In this document: positions 11,219 to 21,784 of the stretch, one piece after another
Position numbering within the stretch: the first letter of the stretch is position 1
Layout: every line of letters starts with the position of its first letter
Assembly: GCF_039555335.1 (NCBI RefSeq)
Contig: NC_092646.1
Coordinates: 29,899,680-29,963,679, forward strand
DNA from: Amphiura filiformis
Taxonomy: Eukaryota; Echinodermata; Ophiuroidea; Amphilepidida; Amphiuridae
Direction of reading: 5' to 3'
DNA length: 64,000 nt
Notes under the pieces: generated by a model
Database searches by the model: none
Seen by the model: only the letters and a program-made list of their open reading frames with translations
What the model was told of the DNA's origin: nothing
Made by a program: the position numbers and the translations under genes

Positions 11219-12222
11219 AAGCACCTTACCCGGGGGTAATTGACCATAGGGGAGGGGAGTGAGTCCCACCATAGGTTTCTACAGTAAAATCAATGATTTT
11301 AATTTCATTATTGTATAAGTATTCCAAGATAATTCACTTTTTACTTGTTAGTTAGGTTGAAATAGACATTTTCTTTTATATTTAGGAGACAATTCTGTGA
11401 AAATCGCATGTTCGTAGAATTTTTGGAAGAAGATCAATTTTGCTTATGCTTTTGTAAATAACCAGAATTAAATACATGAATACAAAACCCACCCAAGTCT
11501 ATCGAAAGTGATTTTGAGGAAAACTAAAAAACAAATGTGTATCATATATGCCGGGTATAGGCCATGTTGGATTTCACATGCTAATAGACCCACGTAGAGG
11601 GTTGATTTGGGTTCAACTTTTATACATATTATAGGCCTATGTACATGATGTATGAGCAACAATTTTCCATGCTGAACTCAATTTGCCAAAGTATGGACTT
11701 GGGTGGGTTGTGCATTCATATATTCAATTTTGCAAGGATGTGCTCACATTATGACGTCATGTGGGGAATGTTTGTACTTCTTTTGGTATCACTGGATAGC
11801 TATACATTGGTACCAAATGAATTTAGGGTGTTGCAACCCCCGTCCCCTAATTTTCAATTACAAACGTCATATGTTATATTTGGTACCAACGTATAGCTAT
11901 ATGTCTCCTCTCTCCAGTGATTCCAAAAAAAGTTCACATTCATCGATATGACGTCATAATGTGAGCACACCCTTGTAAAATTTGTAAATTTTGGCTATCT
12001 ACAAAAGTATAGGCAAAATAGATTTTCGGCCAAAAAAATCTACGTACATGCGATTTTCACCGAATTTTCTCATAAATAAAAAAGGAAATGACTATTTCAA
12101 CAAAAGTCAATATATCTTGGACTAATTTTACAAGAGTGAAATGAAAATCATGATGGGCCTGACCCCCACCCCCCATGGCCATCTTTGATGGTCGGTCCTA
12201 CCCCCGGGTAAGATGCTTAGGC
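11219..12222. repeat. Central nested inverted repeats of the fold-back element
   Basis: CACCTTACCCGGGGGTAA at ~11222 pairs with TACCCCCGGGTAAGATG at ~12200. Further in, CCACCCAAGTC (11492) pairs with GACTTGGGTGGG (~11697), and ATTATGACGTCAT (~11748) pairs with ATGACGTCATAAT (~11950). The spacing of these pairs shows separate smaller hairpins nested in the large one. Confidence 0.7.
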
Positions 12223-12799
12223 AAACATTAACACTAAAATGAGCGCAATGGAAATGATGGATGGATCTACGATTAGCTTAAGTCGTTTGGACGTAAATAC
12301 GCGTGTGTTTTTTTATGGCGGATGAAAAACCTTTGGGGTGGTACAACCCCCTACTTAGTTCTAGGGTTTATCATTTTACTTATTGCGTTATAATGATTAT
12401 TTAATATATGATATTTCATATTATGGCCGCCAAGGTCTTCAAATGCCCAGGTGTAGAGATAGAAATAGTTTACATTTTACGAGATATACAACATTTTTAA
12501 TCGTCTTTGGACTACCTTTTTAAATCATAATAGATCAAATGGACATCAAATGTGATCCTTAGAATGTTAGTTAGTATTAACATTTGGTTAATGACGCCAT
12601 TTTGAATATTTTGGGCATCTATGTTCCATTTATAAGTGATTATATTGTGACACGGCGACTTTAGATTTAAAACAAAAATTTAGTCCCAAGAGCTAGGGTG
12701 TCTATATGACAATTAGATAAAATCATCATAAAACTTGCAATTTGGGCCCCCCATTTGATGCTTTTAGCATAGGGCAGTCATTCTAGATTTCATCAACTA

Positions 12800-13510
12800 T
12801 CTAAATGACTTGGTCATGTACACTATAGGGGCCTATATATCACAAACATAAACCTAGACACCAATATCGCTACCATCAGCCTAAGGATATCTTTCAAGTA
12901 ATTTTTACTCAAATTCACTATTTTAGCCGCCATTTTGAATTTTGGACCATAGGGCAATTTTTTTGAATTTTGTAAACTAGCTAAATTACTTTGTCATGTC
13001 CCCAAACATATAACTGGACACCAAATCGCCACCATCGACCTGAGAATGCCGTTCAAATGATATAGACTAATATTCGACATTTTGACCGCCATTTTGAATT
13101 TTTGGGCATAGGGCAGCCACTTTGGATTTTTATAAACAATGTAAATGACTGTTTCATGTCCGCAAACATATACCTACACCCAAATCACGACCATCGGGCC
13201 GAGAGCGCCGTTCAAATAAGTTAGAATAATTTTCGGCATTTTGGCGGCCATTTTGAATTTTTTTTGTATAAGGCAGCCATTTTGGATTTTGATAAACTAT
13301 GTAAATAACTTTTGCATGTCCACAGACATATTCATAGACACTCAAATCACCACCATCGGCCTGAAAAAGCCGTTCACTAAGTTTGGCTAAAATTCACCAT
13401 TTTGGCCGCCATTTTGAATTTTGGAACATAAGGAAGCCATTTTGGATTTCGTAAACTGTCTAAATGACTTTCTCATGTCCATAAACATATATTTAGACAC
13501 CAAAATTACC
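12800..13510 (-). repeat. ~160-bp tandem repeats in the right fold-back arm
   Basis: These are the reverse-complement counterparts of the left-arm repeats, marked by ACCATCGGCCTGA-type boxes near 13030, 13190 and 13350 and GCCATTTTGAATTTT boxes. Unit spacing matches the left arm. Confidence 0.8.
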
Positions 13511-13680
13511 ATCATTGACCCCCATTGTAGGGGCACCCCCCGGAAAAAGCACTTTGGGCACATTTTTAATTAAAGTGGACTACGGGAGCGTGTTCTACGC
13601 AAAATTTCAGTCTAGAAACCGTATCAAACAAAAAGTGAACACTATTTCCCATCCGCGCGTGAATGAGAGCCCGACTAGAA

Positions 13681-14900
13681 GTGCTGTTTGGAATATTTTC
13701 TGCCAGCACGGATTCGGAGCGAGTAAAAACGGGTGGGGTTCAGGGCCGAAGCCCCAGCGGGGGTCCAGACAGGGGTCGGCCGTTGTACGAAACTACGAAT
13801 TACAAGCAGGTTGCAAAAATTTATACCAAACATCTGAAAATTCAAATATGAAAAAAAAATCAGTCCATTTGAGAAAGTACTATACGGTGTAGTACGAAAC
13901 GTCATTGAGGTATGTTTAAGATCTTTATACCGAAATACTTTTGGATTTGTACACAAGAAAATTGGCAAATTATGGATAATCCTGATGAATTTATTTACGG
14001 AATTTAGGTCTACTTTTTGAGAAAATTAGCGCCATATAAAAAGGCCAAATTTTCCCGTGTGGCATCCGACTGCTAACCATGTTTTGACCTCGTCTGTTCA
14101 TGCGCACATAATCGTAAATATCACTCAAATTGTCGTGTTTTCATTTCAAATTTGTAGAGATCACATTCACAAGTTCTAGCAAACATAATTTTCAACACTA
14201 AAATTGCTAATATTGTACCAATTTTGCACAATTTTTATGCAAAGTTGAGACTATATAGCGGATTTAGTGGTATGAACCCTTGAAAAACAAGATGACAGAT
14301 AGACTCTACCGCATTACTTTCTGGGATCCCAGCGGTGTTGTCTGGTCTGGAGCTCTTGTTGACGCAGCAGCGTTAGAGACTACAGTGGATCGAGCCATAC
14401 AAAATTTAAAATCAACAAATTAAAAGACATCTGTTTATTTTCATATTATGTTTACAAATATTCCTCGCGTTCAATTTTATTGATCAGCTATGAACTATCC
14501 TCAAAAGCTCTCAAAATTCGCAGAAATATATTTTACAAGAGGTGGTTTTCACAGAATATTTTCAGATCTGAAGGAAAATGGTATTAAATGATTAGGATAT
14601 TAAACATATTTTACCGTCTTGGTTTTTTTTTCTGCGACTATGAATTTTTTTCTGGGAACGCCGGTACCACGATACCGGTGATTTCGTAGCCCTGCCTAGG
14701 GCGGTGGTCTTTATAGAGCGCTCCGCCAGGCCCACAAGTCGCTGATCAAGTTTACGGTGGCCAAATCATTCCAGGGATGCGCAAAAACAAACAATCAGGT
14801 AGACAAGATCAAATCCCTATAATCCGATGGGTAGACGGGGAAAATTAGCAGTAAGTTTCTTGTCCACAGAAATTCCAAGCTAGCTCAAGTTTTCCACAAA
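13681..14900. other. Non-coding stretch
   Basis: No gene recognised. There are short open frames around 13700-13970 on both strands without recognisable domains or splice borders. The GC content rises near 13720-13790 and 14690-14900. Confidence 0.5.
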
Positions 14901-14921
14901 TTGACCCGAGAAATTGACACT

Positions 14922-14992
14922 GCGGGAACTCGTACCGTCACGCATCAGAGTTGAGCGCCTTACCGATGGAGCCAACTCGGACTAAAATACAC
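14922..14992 (-). repeat. tRNA-like sequence (SINE head), minus strand
   Basis: On the minus strand the block starts GTCCGAGTTGGCTCCATCGG (A-box TGGCTCCATCGG), continues TAAGGCGC..., and has a B-box-like GGTACGAGTTC about 35 nt further on. Layout and length are tRNA-like, but the stems are imperfect, so a tRNA-derived SINE or tRNA pseudogene is likelier than a functional tRNA. Confidence 0.55.
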
Positions 14993-15174
14993 GAATTGCA
15001 GATGAATCATGAGCATGATTTGAGTAGCAACAAACTTTATTTTCAAGCCAGTATTAGACTTATCTCATCTACTTTATAAGGCGAGTCGAATGGCAAAAGC
15101 TATAGGTTTTTCAGCTTTAGACATTCATCTGAAAAACTGCAAGGTACTTCTTATTTACATTGATCTAATAGGAA

Positions 15175-15421
15175 ATATGTGACCGTACAGCACGAATGAG
15201 CCGTAAATGTCCTCAATTGTATTCTGAGTTACAGTGTAAAATGGGCATGAAGGTCATATTCATAGGTATTTCAATTTGGTGCTACGTGTATCTCATTAAA
15301 TGAGGTACACGTAGCACCCAATTGAGGTACCTATGAATACGACCTTCATGCCCATTTTACACTGTAACTCAGAATACAATTGAGGACATTTACGGCTCAT
15401 TCGTGCTGTACGGTCACATAT
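15175..15421. mobile_element. 247-bp near-perfect palindromic MITE
   Basis: ATATGTGACCGTACAGCACG at the left end is mirrored by its exact reverse complement at the right end, and the arms pair almost without mismatch to an axis near 15298. The sequence TGTGACCGGACACTACGAAT near 53720 resembles this terminus, suggesting other family members. There is no coding content. Confidence 0.85.
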
Positions 15422-15429
15422 GTCAAGGT

Positions 15430-16293
15430 AGCCAATGATCCCATTTATATTTCTATAGGTCTTGCGGTTCTTGAGTTAAGGCCAATTATTATCAAAACGA
15501 ACGTTATGGGCGTTTTTCCTCCTCCCAAGAACAATCATACACATAGGGCGGAACAGACATCCTGACAACAAGCCTAGGGATCTCCTTTATTGAATCCATA
15601 TAGTGCAATGGATTTCAGTTTACATGCACTACAATCGTGCAAATCATGTTAAAGTTGACATATTTGGCAGATGAATAGTAATGATAGCGCTAATTAATCT
15701 AGGCTATGGAGGCATTTTAACAGTACCCTCATTCTAGTAGAAAAAGGTCATTGAACTTTACACAGAGGGTCAAGTTCAAAACTTCTCAACTTACACCATC
15801 GTGATCTACTGGTAATAAGGATTCAGAAACAGTATGATATACGGTTATGGAGTTATGGGCAAAAGAGTAACATTGTGACGTCATATGTGCAACTTTGCCC
15901 CAGCTGAGGCGAAAATGAAATTTGCTCTGATAAAACTGGTCTCAAATTATTTGCCTTGCACGAAATCAGAAAAAGGATAGTTTTGACTATCTTGGGTGCA
16001 GGAGTTGGCATTTTTATTTTTGGCGATTTACAGATTTTTATTATTTTTGAAAAAAAAGAAGAGATTTTTAGATGGTTTCCAGCAGTGGTTCCCAGTGTTT
16101 TAGGTTCTATATTGCCACATAGTGCTGAATATGTGGCTTTTTTTCCCTGTGTAGGGTTTAGGGTTGGGGTATGGCAGTCTTGTAATGAGACTAGTAGAGT
16201 TGCACTCTATTCGGTAGTCGCTCCCGCGTTTATAATTTAACTACAGTCATAAGTCTTGGATTATTAACAGCTAAAATATACTTGACTTTGCAG
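15430..16293. other. Region upstream of the C4-like exon, nothing firm
   Basis: AT-rich sequence. One open frame (15956-16240, plus) is hydrophobic at first but has no start context, splice border or family resemblance that I can support. Confidence 0.45.
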
Positions 16294-16426
16294 ACCACAT
16301 CCACATCAGGTGACCCGGAGCCTGACAAGCAGTTAACAAACACACCCTCCACCATTTCATGTGGGATAACCTACATAAGGTGGGGACGCACAGGATGTCC
16401 AAACACGGCGGATCTGGTTTATAGTG
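16294..16426 (+). CDS. C4-like gene, internal exon (133 bp)
   Basis: The acceptor is ...GACTTTGCAG and the donor GTAAGTAGG. It is open in frame 0 for 44 codons plus one base. The N-terminal half is a Thr/Ser/Pro linker (TTSTSGDPEPDKQLTNTPST); the second half starts the conserved domain at CGITYIRWGR. Confidence 0.75.
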
Positions 16427-19400
16427 GTAAGTAGGATAGAACTGGCCCTATCACGGTGAGGTGGCCGCCCGGGCGGCTGTCCGAATTCGGTCGATTCACT
16501 ATACGATTCACTATACGATGCGCCTAGAGGGATGGGAGACCAAAATACGCAGTGCATCATGGGGAAAAGGTCGACATCCAAAGCCCGCGAAATACGAATA
16601 CAACACAGGAACATTATCATTATGTGAATGATATTACAAACAGCAATATACAATAATTATAGTAGATCCATTTTCTATCTATTAATCACACTGAATTCCT
16701 CGTGTAACTCTTTTCAATATTATCAGAGGAGGTCAAATATTGGACTGGCAAAACCAGCCGCTGGCGGCGCATCGTTATGTGAATCGGGAGAATATAGTGG
16801 ATTTGGTTTATAGCGGTAAGCAAGGATCTTGTCAATTATAGGTTAATAATACAAAATAATGCACGCGTACTGAGATGTTGATGCGTCTAATGCACGAGCC
16901 CCGACAAAATTGTCACTAAAATGTTGGAAAATGCAGGCAAAATTATAAATGTATCACCCTGCAAAAAAATGAACGCGTCCGAAAGCACTGCGCGTAGTAC
17001 GCAGAATGCGCGCCCGTGCAATACCGTATATACAGTTTGCATTATTCGCATTTTATAACGTTTGCCCTGATTGGTTCTCGCTATCGAAGAGTGTATGAAA
17101 CATAATTTATGCATGGTTCGCATTTTTCTAACGTTTACTCTGATTGGTTCTTGCTATATTTAATAGTGTATGAAACATGGATAGACAATAGTGGCCCTGC
17201 ATGTGACGTTAACCGCAATCATCTGATCATGGCCAAATGTTCAACACTGTTCAATAGAAGCATACCAATATCGCTATCACATACACACCCAATCAACTCC
17301 CCCCACACACACACACACACACCCACCCCCACCCCACCAGTTTATATAAAAGGTGCACCATACGTTGATACCAACAGTTTATTGAATAGACTGCATTACT
17401 ACCGGGGATGCTAGTTCGGATCCTTTATTTGAAGTCAATCGATCCATGCAGGACCTCCATACGTTTCGTAACGCATTAAATTAATTATTCCTTTGATGCC
17501 GATTTGATGCCGACAGGCTATTCGTAAACGTGACACCATTTGTTTCCAACAAAAGGCTTGAATTGGTTACTGACCTGACAGCATATTTAAAACGCTTTAC
17601 CCGGCAGACAACGGTCCTCCGGAAAGTATACCAAGCAACTGTTCGCCCCATACTAGACTACGGTTGTGTGGCCGTGGCCTTTGCACCCAAGACAACATAC
17701 GAACAACTCGAAAAACTACAGAATCAAGCTATTCATACCATCCTTGGTGTTCCACGCTGGTCTTGTATCTCAACATGCCAACTTGAAACAGACATCATGC
17801 ATCATGCCTCTCTAATTCCGGCATGAAGCACATCAAGCAATCTTCGCTGATAAGGTTCTCCGCAATCCAGAACATGCTATTCGCAAGCAACTTTCAAAGT
17901 CCTGAGAAGTCTTCACTGACAACACATGGGTGTACAAAACATCCGAGGCCTGGCACTTTCACAATAAGGACGAAAACTGAAACTGAGTATCGCAGATGCA
18001 GAACAATACACCAGCTCACCACCACTGGTCTACTATACTGATGGCTCAGTCAACGAAGACGGCACATGCGGATATGCTTTTGTAGTCCCCCACACTACAA
18101 AATCTTTCAGAGTATCCAATGGCTATTCCACGGTGCAAACTGAACTTGCAGCCATTCGGGAAGCAATCCGCGACGCCAGAAGCCAAACAGAAGCAAACAT
18201 CGTCATCCTCACAGACAGCCAAGGTGCCATTGACAACATTCGTAAGCCACATCGAGACAACATCAACCTGAACAAAAACATTCAAACAGATATACGACTC
18301 AGTAACAAGAACTTCATCATCAAGCAAGAGCCTCTCTCCACGACGTCTCGCATCAGAGATGGCAAGACCAAATACAGTCATCCCAGTCCACATCTGTACA
18401 CTGGAGATTCTCACTTCCAAATACATCAGGAGCCGCTGCAGCTCTTAAAACAGACTACCCAGACGAACACAGATCGCTATCAATACATTGAGAGTCTAGG
18501 CCAAGACCAACATGATAGTTACAGATAAAAACTACACTTGTGCCTACTGCAATCAAGATATTACATGTCAATGCATTTACAATCTCACCGAACGTCCCAG
18601 AACAAAGACTCTCCGACAGCTTCTTGAACATTTGAAACCTGAGCAACCTGTCACAGACAAACAATATTTAGCAATCAACATTCTTACCACACAGACAATA
18701 TTTTCTTACCCTAAGACAATACCAAGAACTAAAAGACTACACACTTTACAAACCGCGACCGCAGCAATAAAATTAATTAATTAAACATCCAAGCTACCCC
18801 AGCAATTAATTCGGCATATTAAAACTAGCAACCAGGGGTCAAGCAAACGCAATGACCCAGCTCCACAAGCGGAGCGAACCTAAAGAGGAAGAAGAAGACA
18901 GGCAATTGTCAATAAGAGATGAAAAGAAAGTAATGTTAAGCGCCCACTTGAGAAAGAAGTGGTACCATTGCTATCGCGTGAACTACTTGAGAAAGTGGTA
19001 TCATTGTCGTTACGTAAAAATTCAGGCTAGGCATAGCCTATAGAGCTAACAGAGCAATTTGCGGGCACAAGATAGTGCCAACGGGCAGCTGAAATATCCT
19101 GCGTGGATCGATATTATACACGGCAACGGTCCGCCAATCGATCTGTTATTTGAGAATTATTTTGCTATGCTCAAATATGGATATGCTTATTCTAAAATAA
19201 AACTCTTTAGTAATTTGTTTAAATTCTTGGTCATATAGACTCACCATGTATATGGCATAATGGCAATATTTACATAGTGCTCCGTGCATCAGCAACTCTG
19301 CCACTCCGTTCATACCGATTTGTTGTCATCATTGTTGAAAGTTTTCCACAATTTAACAACCTTTTTTCCAATCTCTTTAAAGGCGTCACTGGCGCTTCTA

Positions 19401-19867
19401 ATTTCGACCGTACAGTCGAAACGGGCAGTGGAGCAAATCTACTTTGTCTGCCAAACAACCCTGAATACGGACGTGTCGAAAAGGGAGAGCAGATAGAGAG
19501 AGCACGAATCTACTCCACGGAGTACGAATTATTCGGCACTAACCTTCATAACCACGAGGTTCCGTGCGCAGTATGCACTGTGCCACATCGAGGTAGGAAG
19601 CTTATGATTCCAGCTAGAGTCACCTGCCCTACGAACTGGACATCAGAGTATCGTGGATACCTGATGGCAGAAAGATCGGAATTCAACAAAGGAGAATACG
19701 TGTGTGTGGATGAGTTTGCTGAAGGACGCCATAGTGGCATCTCAGGCAATGAAGACGGTGGTCTCCTTGCTCGTGTTGAAGCCAGGTGTACTCCAGGAAA
19801 TCTCCCATGTTCGCCATCAACGTACGTCAATGGCGACGAACTAACATGTGTTGTTTGTAGTATTTAG
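16294..19867 (+). CDS. Short-chain collagen C4-like domain protein, exons 16294-16426 and 19383-19867 (5' end uncertain)
   Basis: Two exons join in frame to a C-terminal domain of ~205 residues seen in many marine invertebrate proteins annotated 'short-chain collagen C4-like', thought to be extracellular. Exon A reads ...CGITYIRWGRTGCPNTADLVYSG; exon B continues VTGASNF...GSGANLLCLP, ...HEVPCAVC, ...CPTNWTSEYRGYLMA, ...YVCVD..., and ends YVNGDELTCVVCSI. The family's ITYIRWGR opening, paired cysteines and closing CVVC are all present. No collagen Gly-X-Y repeats are seen here, so either another exon carries them or this member lacks them. Phase 1 at the junction (G|GC) is exact. The intron contains a LINE. 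A 5' exon is missing; 9007-9093 is a candidate. A poly(A) signal lies 263 bp past the stop. Function is unknown; secretion or surface display is inferred from the cysteines and family. Confidence 0.75.
16690..16815 (+). pseudogene. Possible decayed duplicate of the C4-like internal exon
   Basis: The last ~26 bases, encoding VDLVYSG, and the following GTAAGCA donor closely match the end of exon 16294-16426 and its donor. Upstream similarity is weak and the conserved CGITYIRWGR block is lost. It could be an old exon duplicate inside the intron; chance retention of a short similar block cannot be excluded. Confidence 0.35.
17036..17180 (+). repeat. Two-copy ~75-bp tandem duplication
   Basis: The blocks around 17036-17105 and 17106-17178 share TCGCATTTT, TAACGTTT, CTGATTGGTTCT and GTGTATGAAACAT in order. 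Confidence 0.75.
17305..17340 (+). repeat. (CA)n / CCCCA simple repeat
   Basis: A short run of CA dinucleotides flanked by CCCCAC-type tracts. Confidence 0.9.
17480..17606 (+). repeat. Dispersed repeat shared with 22040-22170, split by a LINE
   Basis: TCCTTTGATGCCGATT, GCTATTCGTAAACGTG and ACGCTTTAC landmarks also occur in order at 22040-22170. The match resumes after the LINE (ACAGGCAATT at ~18900 against ACAGGCGAGT at ~22167), so the LINE interrupts this repeat. Confidence 0.65.
17607..18905 (+). mobile_element. 5'-truncated non-LTR retrotransposon (LINE) with RNase H domain, inactive
   Basis: The 5' part encodes the end of a reverse transcriptase (TVRPILDYGCVAVAFAPK, then LQNQAIHTILGVPRW). 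After frameshifts comes an RNase H domain: YYTDGSVNEDGTCGYAF with the first Asp, QTELAAIREAI with the Glu, and VILTDSQGAI with the second Asp (about 18030-18250). A C-terminal cysteine segment (YTCAYCNQDITCQC, ~18533-18575) follows, and the copy ends in GGAAGAAGAAGA. This layout fits LINE clades that carry RNase H, such as I/R1-like. Several frameshifts and a missing 5' half make it dead. It lies inside the C4-like gene intron in the sense direction. Confidence 0.85.
18906..19382 (+). other. 3' part of the C4-like intron
   Basis: This holds repeat-derived sequence (GTGGTACCATTG and GTGGTATCATTG are shared with ~22230) and then the branch/polypyrimidine region CTTTTTTCCAATCTCTTTAAAG that ends in the acceptor used by the last C4-like exon. 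Confidence 0.6.
19383..19867 (+). CDS. C4-like gene, last exon (485 bp)
   Basis: It begins after CTCTTTAAAG with GC, completing the Gly codon left by exon 16294-16426, and is open for 160 codons to TAG at 19865. It carries most of the conserved domain, with cysteines in LLCLP, PCAVC, TCPTNW, YVCVD, ARCTP, LPCSP and the terminal TCVVC. There is no internal stop or frameshift, so this exon looks functional. Confidence 0.82.
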
Positions 19868-19869
19868 GC

Positions 19870-19957
19870 TTCTTGCCAGTGACTGAACATGGTGGAGGGG
19901 GAAACGGATTGACTCTTGCCAGTGACTGAACATGGTGGAGGGGGAAACGGGCCTGAT
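19870..19957 (+). repeat. Two-copy 44-bp tandem repeat in the 3' UTR
   Basis: CTTGCCAGTGACTGAACATG...GGAAACGG occurs twice with a 44-bp period just after the stop codon. Confidence 0.9.
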
Positions 19958-20129
19958 TGGGGAGGCAGAAGCCGGTTTTTGGCCAATTTCCTATGGAATA
20001 ACAGATTACAATGAACCGGGATCTATATACAAAGAAGTCAAGTTTTCTGTGCACAGTGGAAGTGGATGCTCCAACTGAAAAAGTCTCCGACTTTAGCGAA
20101 TCTGTTCTAAAAATTCTTCATCTGGTAAA

Positions 20130-20135
20130 AATAAA
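20130..20135 (+). terminator. Poly(A) signal AATAAA of the C4-like gene
   Basis: A canonical AATAAA, 263 bp after the stop and in the right orientation, is the first good candidate for the 3' end. Confidence 0.6.
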
Positions 20136-20260
20136 CCAATAAGGAATGTTTTGTTTAATTGTATTGTCTGGAATGTCGTTTTATTACTGGTGTAATATAT
20201 TAAGACATACATTTACCACACCCACTTCCTCTGTGCATGGATAACTAATACTAAAACATG

Positions 20261-20552
20261 TCGTCGGTCGCAACACATAGTGACGTAGAGTGATTTTCCA
20301 AATTTTCCGTTTCACATAGTGGCGTATAAGTTTAAAGCTACCTATTATCCTCTAATAGTTATTCCTTGTTAACTATTTAAGGTACAGTTTTATAGTTTGA
20401 ACCTTCAACTTCAATTTCAAATGAAATTGGGCCACAGAGAGATAACAGTGGAGGAGTATCAACTCTGTTACTAGTAGCATATCCTTCAAAAACGTCTTGC
20501 TCGGAAACGCATTTTGTCCTTCACGTACGCCACTATGTGTTGCGACCGACGA
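20261..20552. mobile_element. MITE with TCGTCGGTCGCAACACATAG ends
   Basis: The left TCGTCGGTCGCAACACATAG and the right reverse complement (CTATGTGTTGCGACCGACGA) are perfect 20-bp terminal repeats, continuing as (T)GACGTA / TACGCCA with mismatches. There is no coding content. Superfamily unassigned. Confidence 0.8.
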
Positions 20553-20586
20553 TGTGAAGTGCAGTGCACGAGCCACCAAGCGCGAG

Positions 20587-20925
20587 TATTCGCCGTAGAA
20601 TTAGTGATGTAACAGGGTTAATTACCATAGCGATAGATGAAAACAATTTTGGAATGTATTGCCCCGCACTAGACGTACGTTGTAACTCTGCATCGCACCA
20701 CTGATTATCAAAGAATTTTCACAAAAATTTCACATCAATGTACGTTTTACTTACATCTGTCTTCGAAAAGAGCGGTATTGTATTCAATCTATGATTGCAC
20801 ACATACACAGACATAACAGGAGATGATTGCTGCCTACCTATAGTGCAGGGCAATACATTCCAAAATTGTTTTAACTTATTGCTATGGTAATTAATCCTGT
20901 TACATCACCACTTTAACGCCGAATA
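20587..20925. mobile_element. MITE, TATTCGCCGT family, copy 1
   Basis: Terminal repeats run ~75 bp: TATTCGCCGT...GATGTAACAGGGTTAATTACCATAGC at left and the reverse complement at right. A second member with the same termini lies at 36506-36820. No protein. TA at the outer edge is consistent with a TA target site. Confidence 0.85.
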
Positions 20926-21035
20926 GTGACCATGGCATAAAGGCTTTGCATTAAAAAAATCACCCTTTACATTAATACGATGCAAAGGTTTGTAGTTATA
21001 GCCGTGGCTCATCTGTATGTGTGGGAGTTACTATG

Positions 21036-21393
21036 ATATCGTTATGAATTCGGCAGACGGCCGAATCCGGATTCGGATTTTGGTAAATTCATTTTTGGCA
21101 TGCAGTACTTTTGAATTAGAGAACAAGGGATCAATGCTTACCTATAGAGGGCGACATATCGATTTTTTAACGGTTGTCGTCTTTGACCGTACTGTGAGTC
21201 ACCGTTAGCTAACCCTGTATGCCGCCCTCTTTTGAATACTTATCATCTGATCTCCGTTAACAAATTGACATACTGCCCTCTATCATGTATCGCATTGATC
21301 CCTTATTCTCAAATTCAAAAGTAATGAATGCGTAAAATGAATTTACCAAAAGCCGAATCCGGATTCGGCCGTCTGCCGAATTCATAACGATAT
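21036..21393. mobile_element. MITE with ATATCGTTATGAATTCGGCA ends
   Basis: The left end ATATCGTTATGAATTCGGCA continues ...GACGGCCGAATCCGGATTCGG and is mirrored at 21345-21393. Arms pair for ~110 bp, including AAGGGATCAATG / CATTGATCCCTT. A second, inner inverted repeat lies in the loop. Confidence 0.85.
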
Positions 21394-21399
21394 GGTGAT

Positions 21400-21780
21400 G
21401 GCGCTTTTAAGGAATTGAAGCAATCCCTGGTTTACATACTGGGTGACTCTATACCAGAGGCGCTATCCGCATTAAAACGCATTACTGGGATGCGTTTTAA
21501 TGTGATCTCAACTTGTGTATGCAGACGGCATCGCGTCATGAGCGCCCTAAACACGCACACGTCATCACGCCATGAGCGCACTATACGCACACGTACTCTA
21601 ACGCATTTGCAAAAACGTGCTCAGTGCGCAATCATTTCCCAGATACGGATTCGAGTGCCGTGTAGACACTTTCTAAATTTTATTATGGGTGAGCATCATA
21701 TCCCGTGAGACTACATTGAACCGTTTTAATTCGGATCCAGCTCTCGTGTGAAGTCACCTAATGCTTTGTCAGTCAAGTTG
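21400..21780. other. Non-coding, with a small hairpin and a duplicated motif
   Basis: A perfect short hairpin GCATTAAAACGCATT / GATGCGTTTTAATG sits at ~21469-21502. CATGAGCGC..CACGCACACGT-type motifs are doubled at 21538-21600. No gene. Confidence 0.5.
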
Positions 21781-21784
21781 ACAA

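Larger units (their letters stand above)
9199..13677. mobile_element. 4.5-kb fold-back (inverted-repeat) element with nested hairpins and internal tandem repeats
   Basis: The left end TAGTCGGGCTCTCATTC and the right end GAATGAGAGCCCGACTA are reverse complements, and pairing continues inward for about 2 kb per arm (9199-~11250 with ~12190-13677). GAA directly flanks both ends (9196-9198, 13678-13680), a possible 3-bp target duplication. Each arm contains about five ~160-bp tandem repeats around a GGCCGATGGTGGTGAT box and a CAAAATGGC(G/C)GCC box. No transposase is recognisable. The matching 50-residue open frames in both arms (9361 to 9200 on minus, 13515 to 13676 on plus) are one sequence copied by the inverted repeat. 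Confidence 0.85.

Noticed and set aside
15956-16240. Hydrophobic reading frame as a membrane protein or first C4-like exon
   Set aside because: No consensus donor at its end, no start context and no similarity to the family's N-termini.
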